Source: Podospora bellae-mahoneyi | Lineage: Eukaryota; Ascomycota; Sordariomycetes; Sordariales; Podosporaceae | NCBI RefSeq assembly: GCF_035222275.1 | Contig: NC_085884.1 | Span: 3,844,001 to 3,908,000 of the forward strand | DNA: 64,000 nucleotides | Direction: 5' to 3' | In this document: in pieces, positions 54,353-61,480 of the stretch | How the letters are laid out: every line of letters begins with the position of its first letter | Numbering within the stretch: position 1 is the stretch's first letter | Notes under the pieces: model-generated | What the model was told of the DNA's origin: nothing | The model's input: only the letters and a program-made list of their open reading frames with translations | Databases searched by the model: none | Translations under genes and position numbers: made by a program

Positions 54353-54720
54353 ATGAGCGCTTGTAGGGGAGATATATGTAGTGAGGGGAGCGAGGAAGAA
54401 AGATGGGTGAAGTTGGAGAGACTCAGGGAGGTGGCGATAGTGTTCTCGTTATACCCTGGCTTCCCCCTCCTGCTGAGCAGGGTGAACCACACGTACTAGA
54501 ACCAATGACAACCTCAACACGCCTCTTTGGCGAGATCTTGTTGGTTCTCTGCTAATGCGACGGGATTAGCATCCGCGATTCCAGCGTGGGTGGGCGGTAA
54601 AGGCTGCTGTTTGAGGCAGCTTCTAGTGCCCCTGTTTCTGTCTCTTACTCTCCCTCATCGCTTAGAAGGAGACCTAGAATGGAGACCGCACAGAACCTGA
54701 CTTTTGAAATACTGACAGAT

Positions 54721-54994
54721 CATTTTGTTTACGTCTGGAACCTTATAGAGCCCGAGTTACGAATCATTGCAAATACTGGGGCTGGGGCTAAACAAGTCTT
54801 GGTGGTTACAAGCCTGGGATCAGCACGGCTGCCGGTATTCCCATAAGTTAGTTGAATTCTACTGCCTTAGTATTGGCTGACAGGTCCAGGACTACGACTC
54901 CAAAAGTGGTCTATTTGCTATGGGCGAGGTTTGTCACGAAAAGGCCCTGAGAAATATGCAAGAAGGATGCGATGCCTGGCGCTCGCACTCGTGA
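54721..54994 (+). pseudogene. Broken sirtuin (Sir2 family), tandem copy B
   Basis: LIEPELRIIANT and KQVLVVT are followed, after a frame change near 54810, by GISTAAGIP (54816-54842), the Sir2 NAD-binding signature. The next bases are ATAAGT where copy A has the intron donor GTAAGT, a G>A change that should abolish splicing. A 47-bp space with a GGCTGAC branch and CCAG acceptor leads to DYDSKSGLFAMGEVCHEKAL and a TGA at 54992-54994. Intron position and length match copy A exactly (47 bp), showing common origin. The rest of the enzyme is missing. Confidence 0.6.
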
Positions 54995-55731
54995 TCCACG
55001 GCACAGTCCAGTAGCAGTAAGCCCACAGAGAACAATGGGATGTGGTCGGGCTTGAACATACAATCAGCCTCTCGTTGGGTGAAGATGCTACCGCAAATTG
55101 CATCCCACTACATGGCAGTGCTGAATCCTTGCGATGCCTGGTCTGCTGTGAAGCTTACTTCTAGGATGAGGAACTGGAGGGAGATCTTGCGGACGAAGAA
55201 GAGCCCTTGTTGTCGATTTTGGCATCCGCAACCAGGACTGGATTGATATACGGCGGAAGAGCTCCATTGGCCGACTTTGGCCAAATATCCTCTACCTAGC
55301 TGAGAATAACTGGGGTGGTGGAAACATCGCCAATCTCACCAACCATAATCAGCAATTTGGTTGGATACGAAGAAAATTTGCAACGCGTTGGTGACATGAA
55401 GGGCACAACGCAGTGGTTAGAAACACACAACTGTAGATTTGGGAAACAGAGTGGGGAAACGGAATCGCAAGAAACATCCCGTTCAAGACGTCTACCGTTA
55501 TTCACACGTAAGCCCGTTTGCTGAGTCAGCAACTTCCCTCAAAACATAAAGTGGACTATCAGGTCCAGGAACACGTTCTCGCCCTCATGATCATAACGAC
55601 AGGTTCGAGTCTTCATTGTTATTCAGAAGGTGCAGTTTTTTGTCTTCGTGGCTACTTGTTCTGGACCCTTCTGAGCAGACAGGGAGCTTTTATGGGCAAA
55701 AAGAAATGACCACATCGTGTAACGGGAATTG
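54995..55731. other. Intergenic, no supported gene
   Basis: Between the sirtuin remnant and the tRNA. Short frames (for example 55040-55246) have no motif. Probably further degraded sequence. Confidence 0.4.
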
Positions 55732-55819
55732 AGCCCGACGTGGGGGTCGAACCCACAACCTTGAGATTACGGAGGAACTCCTTAAGAGTCTCACGCTCTA
55801 CCGATTGAGCTAGCCGGGC
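55732..55819 (-). tRNA. tRNA-Lys(CTT) with a 15-nt intron
   Basis: The 88-nt minus-strand sequence folds as a cloverleaf: acceptor stem GCCCGGC with GTCGGGC (one G-T pair), D-arm GCTC...GAGC, anticodon stem TGAGA/TCTCA with loop CTCTTAA (anticodon CTT), and T-arm GTGGG-TTCGACC-CCCAC. A 15-nt intron (GGAGTTCCTCCGTAA) lies one base after the anticodon-adjacent purine, the canonical position. A and B box sequences (TAGCTCAATCGG, GGTTCGACCCC) are intact, so it should be transcribed by RNA polymerase III. CCA is not encoded. Confidence 0.95.
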
Positions 55820-56734
55820 GATGTGCCTTGGCCACTGAGTTGATGGACGGGTTGGCTGGGAATTGGCTTCATTGACCGGGAGTTTCGGCGTTTGGGATGG
55901 TTTTGGTTTTTTTCCCTCGTTTTTTTGCGCGGCTTGTGGTTGGTGGAGGTTGAGAACCCACTTGTTGTACTGGGTTCAAGGTTTGATGGTGTTAGGGCTG
56001 AAGTGGCAAAACTTGGGAAAGACAGTTCAACAGGCATTTGCCCAAGATGATTCTGCTTTCGGCGGTACCTTGATGGGCTATGGGAATTGGAAATTCCGAA
56101 TTTTCGGAGCACCTTCACAGTCGGCCTTGGGTGTGCTTTGCTGAATAGTACCAAAGTTAGGGGCATTATAAAGGTAGGTACTCTTTCAACTTGGCTATTT
56201 AGCGATCCGACTTACACCAAACCCTGTGCTCCCCTCGGTTATACCGGCCTCTCTGAAACTATCTTAGCAACGTTATTCACGCGAATCGTTCCTCATGCTG
56301 ACCTACATTAATTATGCCGCAGTGCTCGGAGATAAGTATTGTCACCTTCATGTATAAATTGGACGAAAGAGATGTCAAAAGACACTCATCTTACGTAATC
56401 TATACCCACCAGCCACTAGGGGTACACTTATGTAAAACCGCGTCATTCCCATCCCCAACCCATCGCAATCTCTTTATAACTTGGTACCTAGGTGTGAAGC
56501 CCCACCACGCAGACCATCTACACGACCTTGAGCTGAGCTCTAACACAGCCGGGGCGTATCCAATCCGCTGTTGCAATAATGAGTTTATCATCGCAGCGCC
56601 ATAACGAACCCAACTCCAGCGCAGATATAGAACATCCCATGAGGCCGTCCCGGACAACGCTGCATGTCGCAGACCGATCCCCGCTCTGTAAAGCGTCGTC
56701 GCGTGTCTTCAGGAATAAGACGGCCGCATCCTTA
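55820..56734. other. Intergenic, no supported gene
   Basis: Upstream flank of the tRNA and downstream flank of the Thr-rich pseudogene. T-rich runs near 55900-55930. No gene seen. Confidence 0.4.
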
Positions 56735-58259
56735 TCAACTAACGCCCCATAGTCCACTAGAGGTATGCCCAAAGTCGGTTGCGCCACCCGCGCTGTCACT
56801 AAAACTCAGAGAGGCAGAAACGGAGCCTGTGAGGTACATGCCTCTAAACTGGCTGGGGTGGCCGAGCATGACCAGCTTGCTTACTCTGTTCCCGACCTTG
56901 AACTGAACCGGCTCGGCACAGCCCGGCGACCTGTAGTCCGGTGCCGACAAAATGAAGATACCCGAGGAGGGGCAAGTCGTGAGCTTAGTGTACCCCGTCC
57001 CAGGTGCGATGCAGATCACGAAGCCGTCCTGGTCAACCTTGCATGTCACAACCGCATCTCCCCTTCCAGCAGCCACCTGGTCGCTCGCAAAGTACAAGAT
57101 ACCGTGGGGATTAGTGTCGTATTGTCTCGCATAGAGCTTGATCCTAGGGTCGGCAGCCAACAGAGGCTGTTCACCAGGGCGGTACAAAATATTAGTTGCA
57201 CCAGCTAAGTTGGCAGCCGAGCTTATATAGCTGTTGTCGGAGCCAGAGAGGTACCGGGCCGAATATATGCCTCCAACCACAACCACATTGATCGTTTGGA
57301 CTGGCTAAACAGTGGTCGTGGTGGTTGTTGTAGTTCTGGTGTTGGTGAGGAGGGTTGACGTGGTGGACACAGTCACGAGCGGGTAATCAGTTGTGGTGAC
57401 GGTTTTGTCCACACAAACACAGCAGTGGAGGAAATGGTGTTGCTAGCTGTTGCAGAGATCATTGACACAGAAGTCTCAGCGATCTCAGCGGTGACTGTCT
57501 CGGTGACGTCGGCGACGGCACCAATGCACGAGCAGGCGGACCAGTATTCGGTGTAGTCGGAGCAAACAGGAGCAGAAGACGTAGTTGCCGTGACCATCTC
57601 AGTAGTCTCGGTCGTCGTAAAAGTCGCAATGTTTCTTTGAATTGATGGCCCCTGTCTGATGGAACTTCGGGTTGATGACGACGTTCTGGTGGTGTGGCTT
57701 TGAGTTGACGACGACGTTCTAGTGCGGAGCCTCAAGCCAAATGGACCAAATGGACCAAATGGCCTCCCTGAACCAAATGGCCTTCCTAGACCGAATGGTC
57801 CAAATGGTCCAAATGGGGCCTGGCGCTTCCGCGTCTTGCCTTCAGGGGTTGGATCGGCAGTGGCCGTGGTGGTGGCGGTGGTAGTGGCAACATTGGTGAC
57901 TGTATGCACAGTGGTTACCTCCTCCTGTGTTGCGGTTATGGTCGACATCTCCTCCACAGTCGAAGTGGACGTTGTGAGCGAGAGGACGGTGTCAATGTAA
58001 TTGAGCGTTTTGGTTTCGGTAGCGAAAGCTATTTCAGTGGGCGTTCTGATGTGCCGAAGTTAGTATCTTTCATCCACACAGGAGGCGAGGTGCAAGAAAG
58101 AGCCTACACAGTTACCACAACGGGCCTGCCAAACTCGGCCACACAAGAAGAAAACTAGACGGCCGCATGGGCATCAGAGAACCCCATCACTTGGTACAAA
58201 CACTCCGTGGCAAAGCACGCCAGATTGGACGGGCTGAGCGAAACCCCTGCGATAGGCAT
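56735..58259 (-). pseudogene. Broken gene for a Thr-rich fungal surface/secreted protein
   Basis: A start-like MPIAGVSLSPSNLACFATEC (58259) leads through TAG codons to an acceptor-like ACTAAC...CATCAG (about 58050-58075), then a long Thr/Val/Ser-rich frame with (PFG)n repeats and CSDYTEYWSACSCIG, a motif seen in fungal surface glycoproteins. At about 57410 a two-base change is needed to reach DKTVTTTDYPLVTVSTTSTL; an in-frame TAG near 57307 (CAG-like context) precedes VVVVGGIYSARYLSGSDNSY and the C-terminal domain ending GLWGVS at 56735. Such proteins are secreted or wall-anchored and of unknown role. At least three stops and one shift make it non-functional unless introns remove them. Confidence 0.5.
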
Positions 58260-58960
58260 CTTGAGAGAATAGAAAATTGTAATGATACCTAAGTTGGAAG
58301 GAAAAGATCGAGCAAAACACTACCCTGGGAAGGAGTGGAAAAGAGTAATTTAAAGTAGGATGACCGCCTAATGTGCTCTTTGCCATCTTGGGTATCCCAC
58401 GGCGTGACGGTGAAAGGGGCAGCCAAAGTGTGGTCTGGACATTGGCTATGGATATTGTAGATCGTGACTCTTTGCTTACTCCCAGCTGCCAAACGAAAGG
58501 TTATAAACTGCGATCTGCCTTATAGAAGTCGATACCGTCACGCCGTGGTCAGTATAGGATTCATAGAGTCGATAAGAGTGTGCGACAAAGACTAGGTATT
58601 CTCGATGTGTACAGGCACGTCAACGCATTCCTGAGCAATCATCGTGGCATTCACAACCGACTTGTCGGTGCGGATGATCAATGCCGTGATAGCCGTGTTT
58701 ACCGAAGCTCACATACTGAACTCACTTCAGACTTCCGGAACTATCGCTCCGCCTCAGAAGACTCCCGGAACAATTGTCCCCTCTGGCGGAGGTGATCGGC
58801 TCTTTGAATCACCACGATAACATAGATATGCCAAGAACGGTTGCTCTTGGAAGACACGCCGTCCCGATAGGTTACGAATGGTATTAGTACAGACTGATTA
58901 GGTAGGCGTCGCAGCGTCTACATAACCAACTGAGAGGAAAGAAAGCCGTATTGGAGGTGA
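58260..58960. other. Intergenic between two minus-strand genes
   Basis: Downstream flank of the NmrA-like gene. A short CGTCACGCCGTGG motif occurs near 58537 and its near-complement CCCACGGCGTGACGG near 58396. No gene seen. Confidence 0.45.
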
Positions 58961-59890
58961 TCAGTTTGTCCACCCATTGCTCGGCACCTTGAGCCACGCC
59001 GCAAAGTTCTGAAGGTCCGGAACATCCCTCCTCCTCGCCTCAATATCAACGTGGTAACCCTCATCCTCGAAGAACTGGAACATAGTGCCAACTTCTTTGA
59101 TAGCCCAAAGCATTGCCTTTCCAAAGATACCCCAAGCCTGCGGCAGCTTCTTCCCCGTCACGCTGTCAAACTTCGCCCGAGCCTCATCCAAAGTCAACTC
59201 ATCGCCCGCAAGACCAACAGCCTTTTTTGACCACTTGGCAGGCTCAGTAAGTGCTATGGCACCAAATTTGCCAATATCGCGAACACTAATAAGCTGCAAC
59301 TTCGTCTCCGCACTCAAGGCGCTCGCCCACATCGCCGTGAATACCGCGCAAAACATGCCAGGCTTGAAGTTCTCAAGGAAAGCCACTGGTCGAAGAATGG
59401 TCCAGGTGAATTTGCCCTGCTCCTTCTCCGCCTTGTCGCGAAGGTAAATCTCGATGTTGTGCTTCGCGAGGAAATGAGGGACACTGGTCGGGTTTTCCCA
59501 GCTTCTCTCATCACCGCCGCGCTCGACAGAGCTGAAGACGATGTGCTTGACCCCGTGCTTCACAGCGGCATCGACCAAGGGCAGCGCTTGCTCTTCCTCG
59601 GTGAGCTTGGAGCCGCCCATGGCTGGCGTGGTGACGATGAAGATGCTGTTGACTGACCCCTTGGGTAGCGAGTTAAAGATTGGCTTTGGCTTTGAGCTGT
59701 CGCCTTCAACGAGCTCAAGAACGCCCTTGTGAGACTCGGCGAGCTTCTTTGCTCTGTCCGCTTGGGCATTTCGGGTCAGGGCGAGGATGCGGAGCGGTGG
59801 GGTCTGTGTTGGGAGTTCAAGAAGGGCTTTGACAACGGCGCCGCCTTGCTGGCCTGTCGCACCGATGACAAGGATGGTGTTGGATGCCAT
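58961..59890 (-). CDS. NmrA-like NAD(P)-binding protein
   Basis: A single exon encodes 309 residues. MASNTILVIGATGQQGGAVV is the Rossmann loop (GATGQQG at 10-16) of the NmrA-like atypical short-chain dehydrogenase family; KHIVFSSVERGG and TILRPVAFLENF follow the family pattern, and no YxxxK active site is present. Length is normal. The founder NmrA is a redox-sensing co-regulator of nitrogen genes, while many paralogues are quinone reductase-like or isoflavone-reductase-like enzymes; which applies here is unknown. The gene is divergent from VPS60 with 531 bp between starts. Confidence 0.9.
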   Translation of the reverse strand: MASNTILVIGATGQQGGAVVKALLELPTQTPPLRILALTRNAQADRAKKLAESHKGVLELVEGDSSKPKPIFNSLPKGSVNSIFIVTTPAMGGSKLTEEEQALPLVDAAVKHGVKHIVFSSVERGGDERSWENPTSVPHFLAKHNIEIYLRDKAEKEQGKFTWTILRPVAFLENFKPGMFCAVFTAMWASALSAETKLQLISVRDIGKFGAIALTEPAKWSKKAVGLAGDELTLDEARAKFDSVTGKKLPQAWGIFGKAMLWAIKEVGTMFQFFEDEGYHVDIEARRRDVPDLQNFAAWLKVPSNGWTN

Positions 59891-60421
59891 ACTGCAGCGA
59901 TGGTGTGGTCGTTGAGGCTAAGATACTTTGGGTACCAAATTATCTTTTTGGAGAATTTAGAGTAGAAAGTGATCGATACAGTAAAAATATTGAGAAAATG
60001 AAAGACTTAAGGTAGGTAGTACTTGCCTTTATATCGTCGCCAGTGATGTCAACCATAATCTTCGTCGGCATTCTAAAAACCGAGCAAAGGGAGTACTGTT
60101 TGATACCTAGATTACCAAACAATCGGCAATCGGGGTTGGCGTTGCCCGCCATTCTATCTTGGCAAAGTCCGATAAGCGAAAGCCTCGCTTATGTAACAAC
60201 CGCTTCCCCACAAACACCCCCACACAAGCCCCTCCAAGCATCGCTGCCTTGCCCATCATCGTCATCAGCCAACCATCGGCTTGTCGCATTCCCTCCAAAC
60301 CCAACCACCAAACCACTATCGCGACCACCACCATTGCGATCATCGCCATCGCAACCCCTTCTTCCGAACAACAACAACCTCCCTAAATTCCAAGTCCTTC
60401 CCAGGCCCAAAAATCGCCAAA
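59891..60421. promoter_or_regulatory. Shared upstream region of NmrA-like gene and VPS60
   Basis: 531 bp between divergent start codons. The VPS60 side (60200-60420) is C/A-rich (CCAACCACCAAACC-type runs), typical of fungal 5' UTRs. Confidence 0.45.
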
Positions 60422-61078
60422 ATGAACCGTCTCTTCGGCACCCCCGCCCCAAAAGCCCCCAAACCAACCCTCAACACCGCCATCACCTCCCTCGACACCC
60501 GCATCTCCTCCATCGACGTCAAGCTCTCCGCCCTCAACGCCGAGCTAACAACCTACCAAACCAAGCTCTCCAAAATGCGCGACGGCCCCGGCAAGACCGC
60601 CCTAAAGCAAAAAGCCCTCAAAGTCCTCCAGCGCCGCAAACAATACGAAGCCCAGCGCGACCAGCTCCAATCCCAAGTCTGGAACATGGAGCAGGCCCAG
60701 ACAATGCAGGACAACCTCAAAAACACAATGGTCACCATCGACGCACTAAAGCAAACAAACAAGGCCCTGAAAAAAGAGTACGGCAAGGTCGACATCGACA
60801 AGATTGAGCGCCTGCAGGACGAGATGGCGGATCTGCTGGACGTGGGGAATGAGATACAGGAAAGCCTGGCGAGGAGTTATGACATTCCCGAAGATGTGGA
60901 CGAGGCAGAGTTGGATGCCGAGCTCGAAGCCTTGGGGCAGGAGGTCGAGTTGGAAAGGGAGATGATGGGCGGGGACATGAATTCGCTGCCGAGTTTTATG
61001 CAGGATGAGGTGCCCGAGTTTATCGATGAGCCGCCTGTTGCTGGGCAAGCCGGCAAGGTCAAGGAGGCTGCTGGTTAA
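60422..61078 (+). CDS. vps60: ESCRT-III subunit Vps60 (CHMP5 family)
   Basis: A single exon encodes 218 residues. MNRLFGTPAPKAPKPTLNTA is close to the diagnostic start of CHMP5/Vps60, followed by a basic helical core (KMRDGPGKTALKQKALKVLQ, RRKQYEAQRDQL, NMEQAQTMQDNLKNTMVTID) and an acidic C terminus (DVDEAELDAELEALGQEVEL) with a likely MIM segment. Snf7-fold proteins assemble on endosomal membranes; Vps60 binds Vta1 and regulates the Vps4 ATPase in multivesicular-body sorting. Length and charge layout match the family. No intron seen. Confidence 0.95.
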   Translation: MNRLFGTPAPKAPKPTLNTAITSLDTRISSIDVKLSALNAELTTYQTKLSKMRDGPGKTALKQKALKVLQRRKQYEAQRDQLQSQVWNMEQAQTMQDNLKNTMVTIDALKQTNKALKKEYGKVDIDKIERLQDEMADLLDVGNEIQESLARSYDIPEDVDEAELDAELEALGQEVELEREMMGGDMNSLPSFMQDEVPEFIDEPPVAGQAGKVKEAAG

Positions 61079-61480
61079 GGTCTCCCCCAAAAAGATGGGA
61101 GAGAGAGCGCGGGTGTGTACAAGGAATGGAGTGTAGGGATCATGGTACATTTTATAGGCAAAAGACAACAAAGTTTTGTTCAACGCCCACCATTGCCACA
61201 GACACACCTGCTGAAGAGCCATCATGGCCTCTCTCGTATATCTCCCGGTCGGATAATGCTATGATTAAAAAACCCCTTCTAACTGAATACCACTTCCCCG
61301 CTCCCAAATGTCGTTATGTATCGATCCAAAAAATGATCAGGCAAAAAAAAAAAAAAAGAAACAAGTTCCTGAGAACAAACTACAAAACTATACACATGCA
61401 CCTTTCTTGAGACCCATACAGCAGCACCCATTTTCCTCCAAAAACTCCGACAAAGATCTCACACTCCTGCATCCCCCCAT
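61079..61480. other. Convergent intergenic region
   Basis: 402 bp between the VPS60 and WD40 stop codons, with a poly-A run at 61344-61358. No gene seen. Confidence 0.5.
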
